Source: Pseudogymnoascus destructans (Eukaryota; Ascomycota; Leotiomycetes; Thelebolales; Thelebolaceae). From it: a stretch of 64,000 nt of DNA. The notes under the pieces are model-generated. The model was not told where the DNA came from and did not search any database. It saw nothing but the letters and a program-made list of their open reading frames with translations. The translations under genes and the position numbers were made by a program. Each line of letters starts with the position of its first letter. The first letter of the stretch is position 1. The stretch is taken from positions 62,001 through 126,000 of the forward strand of contig NW_020167520.1 of assembly GCF_001641265.1 (NCBI RefSeq), read 5' to 3'. Positions 22,891 through 35,400 of the stretch are shown piece by piece.

Positions 22891-23433
22891 TGCGCTGTGA
22901 GCGGTGCGATGCGCCTTTATCACTCAGGGCACAGTAGGGTGGCGACGGGGTTATATATGCGGATTCGAAGTGCTTATAAGAGTGCGAGATGTAATGCTGC
23001 ATCTTTTCTCGTCCGAAACCATTACTATGGGTCGGTTGGTTTGAGTGCCAAGGCCGTCAAACTTGCCGAGGCATTGTTGGAGAAGCCAACCACACGGAAT
23101 TAGGGTCGCCCCGGAATTGGAACTCCAGCACCTTGGTGATTAGTGATGTAACGCCTCCGTCTCCCTTGACCATTCAAAGCATCGCGAACCTTGAACCTTG
23201 ACTCTTATTTACACAGCCGCTCTCAACAAACCCAGGCACTGGGACAAGCATGTGATAATAGTAACGGCTTTAAGATTACCCCTATCTTACACTTCTTTTA
23301 AATGCTCGCTATGCGCGCCCAGAGAACCTTCTTCACTGAAAAAACAGAACTGGCAAGACAGCACAGCGCTGGCTTCGCTCAAAATACAATAATACTAAAT
23401 CTACATTCAACAGCGTCCTGCGCCATAACCAGA
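22891..23433. other. intergenic
   Basis: This holds the promoter of the thioesterase gene and the 3' UTR of EFR3. No additional gene or repeat was recognised. Confidence 0.5.
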
Positions 23434-26400
23434 TCAATACGGAGGCTCTACCATCCCTGGGTCCTGGCGTTTGTCATTCCCAGTGGTGATACCCTTCAAC
23501 AGTAACTCAAGGTTCAGACCTGGAGTGGCTTCGCGACCCTTTCCATTTTCTATACTCTGAGGTCCTTCTTGGGTACGCCGGCCACGACTCTCACTCCGTC
23601 CATTCTGCAGATACTCTCCGAGCGATATTTCCTGAGCTCGAGTTTTTAGGTTCCTCGATCCGTCCTCGCCGCCTGTTGGACTCCCTCCGACAGTCAGAGA
23701 CGCGGGCAATGGAGGTACTAGCGGCACCTCTTCCTCATCTGCCTCCCTAGCACCTCCATCCCCAGATGGAGGGATCACAGAGTCCGACTGGACAGGGTGA
23801 GACCTCAATGGCTTAAAACCCTCATTGGCAATGGCCCTCTCCTGAGACTTCAATTGCGAAATCTCGTTCGAGGCTTTCCGTCCCCTGTCGACTATTGGGC
23901 CACGATTGTCGTACGAAAACTCTGAAGGAGATGCATCGTAGCTCAACATACTCTCACTGCTTGAATCGTTTAGAATGGTACCGACGCCTCTTGATGGCGG
24001 CGCTTGGCCAGACAGGACTCTCTTCAGCTGGTCAACGCGAGTTATGGAATTCTTGCTTGAATCACTTGGAGTGCGGTCCGGGTCGGTGCTTTGGCGTAGT
24101 TTTGATATCGCAGATAGTCCACCTATAATCCCGTATGCCTGGGAAGGCGGCCAGCTACGTTGTTGGTGCAAGCTATGAGTTGAAAGGGCTCCTCCATTGC
24201 CGTTAACTGTGAGGTAATTTCGAGCCTGTCCGGTAGCATTCGTTCCGGATCTAGATCCGCTGAGAGATACAGATTTGCTACCAGTAGCCCTTGAAGCAAG
24301 AACAGCTTCCTTGCTCCATTCAGATAGCATTTCCTCCTTGACAGCTTCTGGGATAGTAGCGACTGGGTTTTGGACCTCCTGGGGTTGACTTAGAATTGGA
24401 TGGTTGAAGCTTCGGTTGGGAGATGAGACTGGACTAGTCGCTGCTTCAGATGCTTGGGAATAAGACACTTCAATCAGTTCGACCAGCATTTCCCGATCAT
24501 CGAATGGAGTAAGGGATTCGGACTCGAGCTCATGCCTAGGTAGACCTTTATGTGGCGATATTGTCCCTGGGATACCAAGCTCCGGAAGTGGCACAGGAGG
24601 CATTTGGATTATCTTGGCCCAGAAGCCCTTGCTTTGCCGACGGAATATCTCATCGTAAATCTCCATTCCAATTCCAGATGACCTCAAATCGAATTTTTCG
24701 CTCAGTGCCCAGAAATAGCCATGGCAGAGACTACCCATGCGTACTTTGGCAAGCGTTTCGGCGTCCTGGATGTCTTCCTGGAGGCGGAAAATCATAGGTA
24801 GTCCGCTCTTAACGGCATTCATGCCCAGCTTATCAGCCAGTTTAACAAGAATTAGGTGCAGCAAGCCAATATCTGGTTCAGAATCCGTATACTGGAGTGC
24901 ATTTTCGTATATTGCGAGGTGGAGAAGCTCAACGACGTTGGTCTTCTGAAGCTTTGCTGCCCTTTCCCTATGCGAAGTAGCAGAAACTGCACGCCTTGCC
25001 ATGTTGTCGGTAGAATCGTCGCCAGAGCTTCGCATTATACCCTTGTGCTGTGTGTGGGGTGCTTTCTCGTCCAAGGCAGTAAGCTCTTCGCTACTCGACT
25101 CTCGGTCCAGCCATGTCAGAAAGGCATCAGCATATGCAAGTCGCACCAGCCCATCACTATCACGTAGGAGCCATTGCGTAGACTCCCACACGCCAAGTCC
25201 GACTCTTGTTCTGCCAAGAGTACTTTCAGTTACCTTCGATCGTTTGGTGGCCACAGTGAGGATGCTTTTAACGGATGTCAATGCAGATAGCTTCGCCGTA
25301 TCGAAAGAAAAGAATCCATCGATTCTGCCATCCTCAACAATATTTGCCGCCGCAGCAACAAGACTTGGGGTACCTTCTGCATCCTCGACGGTTGCTCCAT
25401 CAGTTGGTGTAACTGGTACTGGTAACGGCTTTAAGCGAAGCAATAAAGCTGAGATCATATCAGATATTTGATCAGCATAGTAGACATGGGTCGCCAAATC
25501 TCCAATGCAGCGTTCGAGAACACGCAAAAGATCGATCTGAACTCTCGAAGCGTTCAGCACGCCGTCCGCGGCCACTCCATCGGAACTCGCAGTTGGTAGT
25601 GTCTGTTTCGATGACCTGCCGTCAAGACCTCCTGCATTTGTAGACTGAATAGGAGACTTTGCCTTGCCTAAGTGGAGCAACTGAAGAACATGCTGTATAA
25701 GACCGAGCAAAACGTCCATAACGCTGAGACCTATTAAATTGATATCGGAGCGCAGTAACGAGCCTATCATCGTAGCCAGGACAAGGTCTTGTGGCGCACT
25801 ATTTTCGTTCAGGGGGCTTCTGATGAGAGCATCCATGGCTGTGACGAGTATCGTGTATCGCTCTTGTACGGGCGTCCACCTAGCAAACATGAGAAATACT
25901 GTAGTTGCCCATCCACAGTCTTCACTATATGGATATTGCTGGTCGATCAGGATATCGCCTTGGATGACTCTATCCGAAATGAAGCTCAGTGTTGCGAGAG
26001 TTCCACTTCGAATTTGAGATCTGCTATTAACCTCAAAGATCTGCTTCAAACACTGGATGGTGAGAACACCAATGTCCTCTTCGGCCAGTTTGTCGGCATC
26101 GGCAGTCGTACCAGAAAGCGCTAGTGGGTCTACGTCCGTTGCTGTTTCCACGGTCCTCACAGTAGCAATACTTACCCGTCGCCGTAGGAGCTTCTCGGAA
26201 CTGATCCTCTCTTCTAAATGAGCTCTATTGAGCAGAATGTCGAGATACCTCGGGTTATCGGTCCACAAATTCTCGAGAAGTACGGGCATAATGACATCAA
26301 GCTGTCTTCCGGCCACGGATCCCAAGGCTTGCGAGGAAACAACACTTTTAAGTGCGCGTAGCCCAGCAACTCTCCACCTCATCGCCAAGGGCGCACTCGC

Positions 26401-26990
26401 CGAAACTATTGGCGGTGGCTTAGGGCGAGTTGATGCAAACGATGCATAAGTTCTGACTATATCTTCGTAGTGTCTGAGGTATTCTTGGTCTGCCGACAAC
26501 GAGGCGCCATCATGATGCTCACAGAAAGCTTCAAATGTTGGTATGGAAGATTCGACCATCGTAATATCGCCGGACTTCAGGATAAGATGGAGAATCTTCA
26601 AAACATATCGCGCGTATAAGGGGAGGTCGCGAGGAGTCTTCTCGATCAGCGCCTCCAGTATTTGTAAAGTGACTTGGACATTCCTATGCGATCGGGAAAA
26701 TTAGCTTATGACTGAGGGGCAAATCTTGATCGCAACACTTTCCATCCACAACGACCAAAGGGATGTGAAACTTACCCTATGCGTGCTCTCCAGACATCAC
26801 TAGCTGTCTTGGTCTCCAGGAAAGCTCCTACTTTTTGTACTTTGCTGCGCCGTGTTGTTGCGTAATATGAGAGATAGCTCAACTCGCTGGAATTCGGCTT
26901 GACGTCGACGGCCCCCTTCGTAATTCTGGGATAGCATTTCAAGACCAAAACCTGGTGCTTCGGACGACATTTTTGGCTTATTGCGTGCAT
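23434..26990 (-). CDS. EFR3: EFR3 homologue, plasma-membrane anchor of the Stt4 PI4-kinase complex
   Basis: Two exons, 26776-26990 and 23434-26683 (minus), encode 1154 aa; the intron is 92 nt. The N-terminus has the conserved Efr3 block: MHAISQKCRPKHQVLVLKC, then KPNSSELSYLSYYATTRRSKVQKVG. An Arg/Lys-rich, Cys-containing start suits basic-patch or palmitate membrane binding. The central alpha-helical ARM/HEAT-like rod follows (LQILEALIEKTPRDLPLYARYVLKILHLI onward), then a long disordered Ser/Pro/Arg-rich C-terminus from about residue 790. Efr3 recruits Ypp1 and Stt4 to make PI4P at the plasma membrane. The chosen ATG matches the usual start of fungal homologues, although the frame stays open 27 or more codons upstream. 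Confidence 0.9.
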
Positions 26991-27725
26991 CTGTTCGGTG
27001 ACGGCCGCGTGGATGGGTTCGAGGTTCAGGTCCAGGCCAAGTTCCAACCGGCTTGAAGGTCCCGAAGATAACAACAATTAGGGTGTCCTCAGGGTTCAGT
27101 TGCGACAAAGTTGGGAGATTAAACCATCGACGTTTGAGGCGATCGCAACTGAGTTAGGGCGGAGACTTGCAAGCAACATCGATGGATTTAGGCAATTGAG
27201 GGTATTCAGGGTATTCGAACAGGTAGATGTTAGCGCGATTCCCCTCGTGCGTCAAGGCTCGTGCCTCTGGCCACAGTACACAGATGCCCCGACCCTCCCC
27301 CAACCTCGGCTGACCCAACCCCCCAACAAATAGGACCAGAACAAACAGTTCCTCAACTTCTAACCTCGAACCTTCCACTTCCAACAACACCACACCACAA
27401 CCCGCCAAGTCTGCCCCCTACAATAGTAGATTAGTAATGCAAATTGCCTTTAATATAGACAACTGCTTTCTAAGGGAGGTGCTTTTCCAATGCATTTGCT
27501 CAACAGAATTTGTATGCCGACAGGACTGAGTAAATAGCCCATTATCCATTAATGAACAAGAAGCATTTAATCCTAAAGCAATACAGAGTTGTCTCTTATG
27601 CATTACCTAGAACCGAATCTGCTACATGTAACGCTGACTTCTAAATGATAGAAGATACAGAGGTTTCTTGCGTAAGGTTGACTTAACAGAGGAGGCAGGG
27701 GATTAAACATAAAGGCTTTCTAAGT
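26991..27725. other. EFR3 upstream region and left edge of the transposon island
   Basis: The first 430 bp are the EFR3 promoter and are C-rich near 27280-27410. From about 27420 the sequence becomes AT-rich with no ORF of note, and probably belongs to decayed repeat sequence. Confidence 0.45.
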
Positions 27726-27860
27726 AACACGTTACAGTATTGTAAAGAATACTATATTGAGTTGAACACGAAGCTCCTATCTAAGAAATAACTATCTACT
27801 TATATAGTAGCGTCGTGCTAAAGGGAACTGTAAGGAACTATACAAGTTCTAACAGTTCCT
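27726..27860 (-). repeat. LTR-like relic, left copy (Copia-like, tentative)
   Basis: Read on the minus strand, this segment starts tgttagaacttgtatagttc and contains a ctatataag TATA-like box. It is homologous to 38715-38811 on the plus strand over about 85-95 bp (shared ctatataagtagatag and ttagataggagcttc). The tgttagaac start and layout resemble fungal Copia LTRs. No internal coding sequence survives here. Confidence 0.5.
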
Positions 27861-28197
27861 ATGGTTTGTAATGGTGGGTGCACCAGATGTGAGAATCTAG
27901 CCACCCAAGGAAGGGATGAATTTACTAAGACAACACACTGTCTTAGGAAACAGAGCCAAAGGGTTGTAGCTTAGACTATTCCACAATGCAGCAATCAAGT
28001 GTATGATATAGTGGAGTGGTTTAGACAAGTTGTACAAATGTTGAGTCTGAGAACTCAGGGATAAGTCAGAGGTTAGCACCTCATTGACTTTTCAGAAACA
28101 AGGAGTAACAAGATCAATGCTTGGAAGCTTGGAAAAGACATGGAAGTATGTGATAGTCGATTTACTGTATTGTCTGCTTGCCCTTTCTTAAGGAAAG

Positions 28198-29133
28198 TGC
28201 CATACTGACATTCGTTGCACTCAGTTTGCTATCAAACTCAAGAGCAAACTTAGAAATCTCCTCCTCAAACCTACAAGTCAACATACATATCTTGGCTTAT
28301 CACATCAACAACAGAAGCAATACTACTCAACGATTGCTGCAAACTCTTCGACTACATCTGTTTATGCTACATACATCACGGCATATCATTTGGACATTCA
28401 TTGAACAAGTTATTAAGAAAATCTCCTCCATAAGGGGGTGGGCCAATACTACCACATGGCATATCTCTACCAACTAGAGGCCTAGGAAGATGAACGATAG
28501 CTCTAGAAGCTTCTACAACCCTCTATGATTCATTACACGTCATCGCTCCTTAGTTACCCACAAGATTGGTTAAGTTATGACATAATTTATCTATAGGTAC
28601 TCTGACCTTGGACCTCCTTTTCACTTCCTATAGGCTAGGAACCCAAGAGATGGTTCTATGGGATTCTCTTACATTCGCTACATGATTAGCAAGCTAGTTG
28701 TGGGTCGCACTTGATTTCTAATACATTTACCAAGCCTGGTTAGTCATGGAAAGTCATGGAAAATGAGAGAACTACACTCCTTTGGCATAAATAGGATTGC
28801 CCTTTCCTTAAGAAAGGGCAAGCAGACAATACAGTAAATCGACTATCACATACTTCCACGTCTTTTACAAGCTTCCAAGCATTCATCTTGTTACTCCTTG
28901 TTTCTGAAAAGTCAGTGAGGTGTTAACCTCTGACTTACCCCTGAGTTCCCAGACTCAACATTTGTTGCAACTTGTCTGAACCACTTCACTACATCACACA
29001 CCTGATTGCTGCGTTGTGGAATAGTCTAAGCTACGACCCTTTGGCTCTGTTTCCTAAGACAGTGTGTTGTCTTAGTAAAATCATCCCTTCCTTGGGTGGC
29101 TAGATTCTCACATCTGGTGCACCCATCATTACA
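28198..29133 (+). mobile_element. Solo LTR of the Gypsy family with 5-bp TSD
   Basis: A 936-bp LTR in the opposite orientation to the full-length element begins tgccatactg and ends atcattaca. It is flanked on both sides by gaaag (28193-28197 and 29134-29138), a perfect 5-bp target duplication. Its length equals that of both LTRs of the complete element. Its target was another LTR of the same family. It likely arose by recombination between the two LTRs of a former full insertion. Confidence 0.88.
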
Positions 29134-29520
29134 GAAAGGGCAATCCTATTTATGCTAAAGGAGTGTAGTTCTCTCATTCTCCAAGACTTTCCATGACTAA
29201 CCAGGCTTGGTAACTGTAGTCGACGTAAGAGAATCCCATAGAACCATCTCCTAGGTTCCTAGCCTATAGGAAGTGAAAGGAAGTCCAAGGTCAGAGTACC
29301 CCTATAGAACAAATTATGTATAACTTAACCAATCTTGTGGGTAACTAAGGAGCGATGACGTGTAATGAATCATAGAGAGTTGTAGAAGCTTTTGGAGCTA
29401 TCGTTCATGTTCATAGAGATATGTCATGTGTAGTATTAGCCCAGTAACTAAGGAGTGATGTCATGTAATGAATCATAGAGGGTTGTAGAGATATGCTATG
29501 TGGTCATATCGGCCCAGTAA

Positions 29521-29881
29521 CTAAGGGGAGCAATGACGTGTAATGAATCATAGAGGGTTGTAGCAATCGTTGAGTAGTATTGCTCTTGTTGTTGGTGTGA
29601 CAAGCCAAAATATGTATAGTGACTTGTAGGTCTGAGGAGGAGATTTCTAAGTTTGCTCTTGAGTTTGATAGCAAACTGAGTGCAACGAATGTCAGTATGA
29701 CACTAAGGAGCGATGACATGTAATGAATCATAGAGGGTTGTAGCAATCGTTGAGTAGTATTGCTCTTGTTGTTGGTGTGATAAGCCAAAATAATATAGTG
29801 AATTGTAGGTTTGAGGAGGAGATTTCTAAGTTTGCTCTTGAGTTTGATAGCAAACTGAGTGCAACGAATGTCAGTATGACA
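29521..29881. repeat. Tandem duplication of an LTR end, about 180 bp x 2
   Basis: Units 29521-29702 and 29703-29881 both begin ctaagg and end cagtatgaca, and are near-identical apart from small indels. The left unit also follows two shorter related repeats (aatgaatcatagag at about 29365, 29468). This looks like unequal exchange or replication slippage within the old LTR. Confidence 0.8.
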
Positions 29882-30099
29882 CCCTATAGGTGTTACGGCT
29901 ATGGTAACGTGATGTCATGGTTATAGGGCTAGTAGGGCTAGGCTCTAGTAATGTGACTCATAAGTCAGAGGCTAGTAGGGCTAGGCTGTAGCATGACCTA
30001 GCTAGTGGGTAGTTGGGAAACTAGTAGATAGTTGGATAGTTAAGGAAATCAGAACTATCCCAACTATCCAACTATCCCTAACTATCTGAACTATCCATA
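29882..30099. repeat. short repeats between the LTR relic and the Fot1 element
   Basis: The segment has two copies of ggctagtagggctaggct (near 29926 and 29968) and five tandem units of aactatcc with one-base variation (about 30053-30097). An inverted gatagttggatagtt at about 30033 can pair with the tandem units. It ends with the TA target duplication of the Fot1 element (30098-30099). Confidence 0.65.
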
Positions 30100-30139
30100 A
30101 CGTAAGTCGTGGCGTAATGCGGGGGATGGCGTAACGCGG
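30100..30139. repeat. Fot1 terminal inverted repeat, left
   Basis: A 40-bp TIR pairs with 38672-38711 with a single mismatch (t/c). Each TIR contains two direct copies of tggcgtaaygcgg, likely transposase binding sites. Confidence 0.92.
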
Positions 30140-30174
30140 TGGAAATTTGAAGAGAACACAACAAATCTGTAAAT

Positions 30175-31511
30175 TTAACTACAATCAATGATAATACATG
30201 ATCCACCATCACTCTTAGATTGTTCCCCTGCTTCTTCCTCAATATACTCGTCAATTTCAATGTCTGAGGAGGCGTTCTTATCCTTTGTTTTGCGCTTTTT
30301 CTTACTTGGGTTATGTGTCGCCTTTTCCGCCTCCATCACCGCATCACACAACTCTTGCGTAGAAACATGAAAGTGACCCTTCAGAATAACCCTTTTCCCC
30401 TTCGTACGTACCGTACGTTGCTTTATAACTGATCGCAGGTTGTTGGCATCGAGTTGGTGGACAATGCTGCGTGCTCGAAGTTGCTCTGATGCAACTGTGA
30501 GTTTTTGGATGTACGTCCGCACTGGTGTTGACAGCACCCCACCACTATTAATCGTAGTTGTAAGAAGCGCATTTGCAGAGCGTAAGGTCATCCCATCTGG
30601 GGGGGAGCTGTTGATAAAGACTCGGTCAAAAATATCATACTGATGTGGTGTTTTTGGTCGGTCAGCCTCGACTGATGGTTCAGCATTGAGCAGCGTACGC
30701 AATGCTCGCTGGGGATTAAAAGGAAACAAGCCAGCGCCACGGTATGCTGACTCAATGTTCTGATGGTTGCATACATCAAGCCGTGCCTGGATGTATGCCT
30801 CCATCCATTCATACTTCTGTATGCGCGCAAGTTGCGCTTGGTTGAGTGGGGACAGCGCTGCTGTCAGACGCTTTTTTAGCGGGCCGAATATCGCAACATC
30901 CAGTGGTTGTAGTAAGTGCGATGTATGAGGGGGAAGTATCAGTAATACAATATGGTTCTGCATGCAATGCGCAATGAAACTCCCGCTAATGTGTGAGTCG
31001 TGGCCATCACATATAAGAAGCCGGTGCTGACCATCTGCTTTTGTACGTGTTGTTGGCTCGAAGATGCGTTTTAACCACTCCAACCCATGAAGGTTGCTTG
31101 TCCAGCCTTTTGTATTCGCAGAGAAGAACCACTGGTCGATGACTGCGGGCGGAATCCATGATTGGAGAACGTTCTTGCCCTTAAAGATCCCGAGGGGTGG
31201 GAGGATGGTTCCATCTGCGCAGATGCATTCGACCATCGAAACCCATTCCTGACGGCCAGGATGCGCTTGATGCTTTGTACGAAGCATTGAATCAAGTATA
31301 ATTCGAGTAGATTCCATTGTCCCAATCGAAAATCTGGATTCATCCATGTTATATGTGTTCTCTTGCGTGATTCCAAACTCTTGAACCACCTTGGTGTATG
31401 CGTTAAACCATGCCGTAAGCACTGGTTTTGTTGCACCGTCCATGCGTACAGTTTCGATCCGTCGCCCAATAGCGACCTGTAGATGGGGATGTCGTTGTAT
31501 GAATCGTGGTA
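30175..31511 (-). pseudogene. Fot1/pogo transposase, C-terminal part (disrupted)
   Basis: This is the 3' portion of the transposase. It holds the DDE superfamily-endonuclease core: first Asp in TYNMDESRFSIG, second Asp in LICDGHDSHISGSF, third in PPHTSHLLQPLDVAIFGPLKK. A basic and acidic tail follows. It ends at TAA 30175-30177. The 5' part lies 6.7 kb away at 38246-38627. The two parts are in the same frame once the insertion and one copy of the cccag duplication are ignored (382 + 1337 nt, 573 codons). No stop or frameshift was seen in either part, so the break is the insertion alone. Confidence 0.9.
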
Positions 31512-31516
31512 CCCAG

Positions 31517-32452
31517 TGTAATGGTGGGTGCACCAGATATGAGAATCTAGCCACCCAAGGAAGGGATGAATTTACTAAGACAACACACTGTCTTAGGAAA
31601 CAGAGCCAAAGGGTTGTAGCTTAGACTATTCCACAACGCAGCAATCAGGTGTATGATGTGGTGAAGTGGTTTAGACAAGTTGCAACAAATGTTGAGTCTG
31701 AGAACTCAGGGGTAAGTCAGAGGTTAGCACCTCACTGACTTTTCAAAAACAGAGAATAACAAGATCAATGCTTGGAAGCTTGGAAAAGACGTAGAAGTAT
31801 GTGCTAGTCGATTTACTGTATTGCCTGCTTGCCCTTTCTTAAGGAAAGGGCAATCCTATTTATGCCAAAGGAGTGTAGTTCTCTCATTTTCCATGACTTT
31901 CCATGACTAACCAGGCTTGGTAAATGTATTAGAAATCAAGTGCGACCCACAACTAGCTTGCTAATCATGTAGTGAACGTAAGAGAATCCCATAGAACCAT
32001 CTCTTGGGTTCCTAGCCTATAGGAAGTGAAAAGGAGGTCCAAGGTCAGAGTACCTATAGACAAATTATGTCATAACTTAACCAATCTTGTGGGTAACTAA
32101 GGAGCGATGACGTGTAATGAATCATAGAGGGTTGTAGAAGCTTCTAGAGCTATCGTTCATGTTCCTAGGCCTCTAGTTGGTAGAGATATGCCATGTGGTA
32201 GTATTGGCCCACCCCCTTAAGGAGGAGATTTTCTTAATAACTTGTTCAATGAGTGTCCAAATGATATGCCGTGATGTATGTAGCATAAACAGATGTAGTA
32301 GAAGAGTTTGCAGCAATCGTTGAGTAGTATTGCTTCTGTTGTTGGTGTGATAAGCCAAGATATGTATGGTGACTTGTAGGTTTGAGGAGGAGATTTCTAA
32401 GTTTGCTCTTGAGTTTGATAGCAAACTGAGTGCAACGAATGTCAGTATGACA
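31517..32452 (-). repeat. Gypsy 3' LTR
   Basis: A 936-bp LTR, bounded tgtaatggtg / cagtatgaca on the plus strand. It is the downstream LTR relative to gag-pol. The 83-codon ORF inside it is present in both LTRs but has no sign of being a gene. Confidence 0.95.
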
Positions 32453-32465
32453 TGATCCCCCTTTT
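32453..32465 (-). other. Polypurine tract of the Gypsy element
   Basis: On the minus strand the bases just before the 3' LTR read aaaagggggatca, the usual purine-rich primer for plus-strand DNA synthesis. It overlaps the last bases of the gag-pol stop region. Confidence 0.8.
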
Positions 32466-35400
32466 AAGGACGTTTGTGGGCTGTCTGCTTGCCCTTTAGC
32501 CAGGTGGCTTTCTTAGAAAGAAATTCTAGAATGAGCTTAGATGCATTTTTTAGATTTCTCTTAGGCTCCCAAGTGTTGTCACTTGTAGGATAGCCTTTCC
32601 ACTTAACGAGGAAGTAGTCCTGACCTCTAAGTGTCTTTTTGTCAAGGATAGACTCTACTTCATATTCTGGTTGATCCAAGATCAGAACAGGAGGTGGAGG
32701 AGACTGAAGTGGTCTTAAGGAACTTTCTTGTGCCTTAGACAAGAGAGATGCATGGAAGACATTATGGATAGTCCAAGTAGGTGGTAATGCAAGCTCGAAA
32801 GCATTCTTGCCAATAGTCCTTGTGATCTTAAAAGGTCCAAGTCTTTTAGTATCAAGTTTGTCTGAAGGTCTAGTAGTTGTGATATGTCTTCTAGACAAAA
32901 AGACTTGATCACCAACTTTGAATTGTGGTGCAACCACCCCCCTGTTAAAGGCCTGAGCCTGCTCGTCTTGTGCACGCTGTATTTGAACCTTGAGATAGTC
33001 CTGGAGGCCCTTAAGGTAGATGATTCTTTCAGTAGCAGAAGGGTTTTTGAAATTTTCAGGACAATTCAGTTCTGCCACTTCAAACCTAGGGTGATAACCA
33101 TAGTTTGCATAGAAAGGTGTCTCTTTTGTGGTGTTAGAGACTGTGTTGTTGTAAGCAAATTCTGCAAGATGGAGAAGATCTGCCCAGTTGTCTTGAGCAT
33201 AGTTTGTATAAATTCTTAGATATTGTTCAAGTACAGAGTTGACTCTCTCTGTCTGGCCATCTGTTTGAGGGTGATAAGCTGTAGAGAAGCGTTGTTCCAT
33301 GTTTAAGAGTTTAGAGAACTCCTTAAAAAAGTTTGAAGTGAAAACTGCTCCCCTATCTGAGATCCAGTGTCCAGGAATTCCATGATATTTAAAGACCACC
33401 TTGAGGAATAGCCACGCAAGTTCAGAAGCTGTGATAGTCTCATTGCAAGGCTCAAAGTGTGCCATTTTTGTGAGCCTTTCTACCACCACAAGGATAGAGT
33501 CATAAGGGGTAGCACCCCCTTTTGGGATAGAAGGAGGCAACTTGACTATAAAGTCAATGGATATGGAGTCCCATGGGCGTTCTGGTATAGGTAGAGGCTG
33601 CAAGAGGCCATAGGGCTTTTGCCGTGTAGGCTTGTTCAAGTTGCAAGTAGTGCAAGAAGATATATAGTCTTGAAGAGTAGTCCTTAGACTAGGCCAGTAG
33701 AACTTTCTTGTTAGAAGTTCATAAGTTTTTGCAAAGCCAAAGTGCCCTGCAGCTGGAGCATCATGGAACTGCTGTAGGAGGTGTAGCTGTAATCGTTTAT
33801 CCCTTGGGACATAGATATAGTTCTTGAATAAGAGAAGTCCATGCTGATTTTTTGAGAAATTCTGTAGTCCAACTTTCTCAAGAGAGGAACCTTTCTTCTG
33901 GAGGTATTCCAAAGTTCTTTTCGCAAAGGGATCATGGTTGTAAGCAACTTTGAATGCTTTAAGAAGTGTTGCTGAGGGTGTATAGTCTTTAAAGGTCTCT
34001 GGTTCCTGAGAAGAGGTAATGGGGGCAACTTGGTCTTGAGGGGATAAGTTTACCCCTAAGTCCTCTGTAGTACTAGGGTTGCTTAAAGATGCTGCTATAA
34101 GCTTTGCTGAGTCTAGCAGAGCCTTTGTATTGCTAGTTTTAGCAGAATCTTGGTAGTCATGTCTTCTTGAGAGGAGATCTGCTCTTTGATTCTTGGCCCC
34201 TGAGACATGTTTTATAACAAAGTCAAAACCTCCTAGTTGTTCAGACCACCTTGCTTGTCGTCGATTGAGCTGTTTAGTGGTTGTAAAGGTCAAGAGATTT
34301 GAATGGTCACTGTAAATAGTGATAGGATAGTTTGCCCCTTCAAGGTAGCATCTCCAATGCTTTAGAGAACATACTATGGCAAGCAGTTCCTTGTCTGTAA
34401 TGGGATAGTTTTGTTCAGCTGCTGATAGCTTTCTTGAGTAAAATGCCACAGGCTGTAGCTCTTCTTGTTTGTCTTTTGGAGCTTGGTATAAGATTCCAGA
34501 AATGGCAAAATCTGAGGCATCTGTCTCAAGAGTGGCAGGTTTCAAGGGGTTAAAGTGTAGTAACATTTTCCCTTCTTTAAATTCTCCTTTAAGAGCATCG
34601 AAAGCATCTTGCTGTGTCTTATCCCAGTGATACAAAGTGTCCTTGTGAAGTAATTGAGTAAGGGGTAAAGCCAAGGATGTATATCTTGGTATAAACCTCC
34701 TGTAATAGTTGGCAAACCCAAGGAAAGACTGAACCTCTTTAATGCTGGAAGGAATAGGCCACGTTTGTACTGCTTTTGTCTTTTCAGGGTCCATCTGAAT
34801 GCCTTCTGTTGAAATTCTATGTCCTAAGAAATCAACTTGAGACATATGGAAAAGACATTTCTCAAGTTTGCAAAAGAGTTGTGCTTGAGATAGCTTCTCT
34901 AAGACTTGTCTAACATGTAGAACATGCTCTTGAGTGTCTAAAGAGTATATAAGAATGTCGTCTAAGTAGACAACAACAAAGATATCCAAGTAAGGTCTTA
35001 GAATATCATTCATGAGAGCTTGGAAAGAAGCAGGTGCATTGGCAAGCCCAAAAGGCATTACCTGGTATTCAAAATGACCATAGCGTGTTCTGAATGCTGT
35101 CTTCCACTCATCACCTTCCTTGATGCGTATCAGGTTATAAGCTCCCCTGAGATCTAACTTGGTAAAGATCCTTGCTGAAGAGAGCCTATCTATGAGCTCA
35201 GGGATAAGGGGTAAAGCATATCTGTTTTTAACAGTGACTGCATTAAGGCCCCTATAATCAACACAGAGACGCAAGGAGCCATCTTTCTTCTTGACAAAGA
35301 GAATGGGAGCTCCTGCTGGTGAGGAAGAAGGTCTGATAAAGCCAGAACTAAGGTTCTCATCTAGGTATTCTCTGAGAGTTTTCAGCTCTAATTCAGATAG

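Larger units (their letters stand above)
27867..29881 (-). repeat. Older LTR of the Gypsy family, split by a solo LTR and locally duplicated
   Basis: The sequence starts tgtaatggtgggtgcacc and ends cagtatgaca, in the same orientation as the full-length Gypsy element's LTRs. It is broken at 28197 by a younger solo LTR of the same family and resumes at 29139. Compared with the 936-bp LTR it lacks an internal block (the part with gcataaacagatg) and carries a roughly 180-bp tandem duplication at its right end. No matching 5-bp duplication was found at its outer ends. It is clearly diverged and older than the other LTR copies. Confidence 0.75.

Noticed and set aside
32173..32424. 83-codon ORF inside the Gypsy LTR (also at 37966-38217, and similar frames in the solo LTRs)
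   Set aside because: It is repeated only because the LTR is repeated, lies in the non-coding LTR, and shows no domain or coding constraint.
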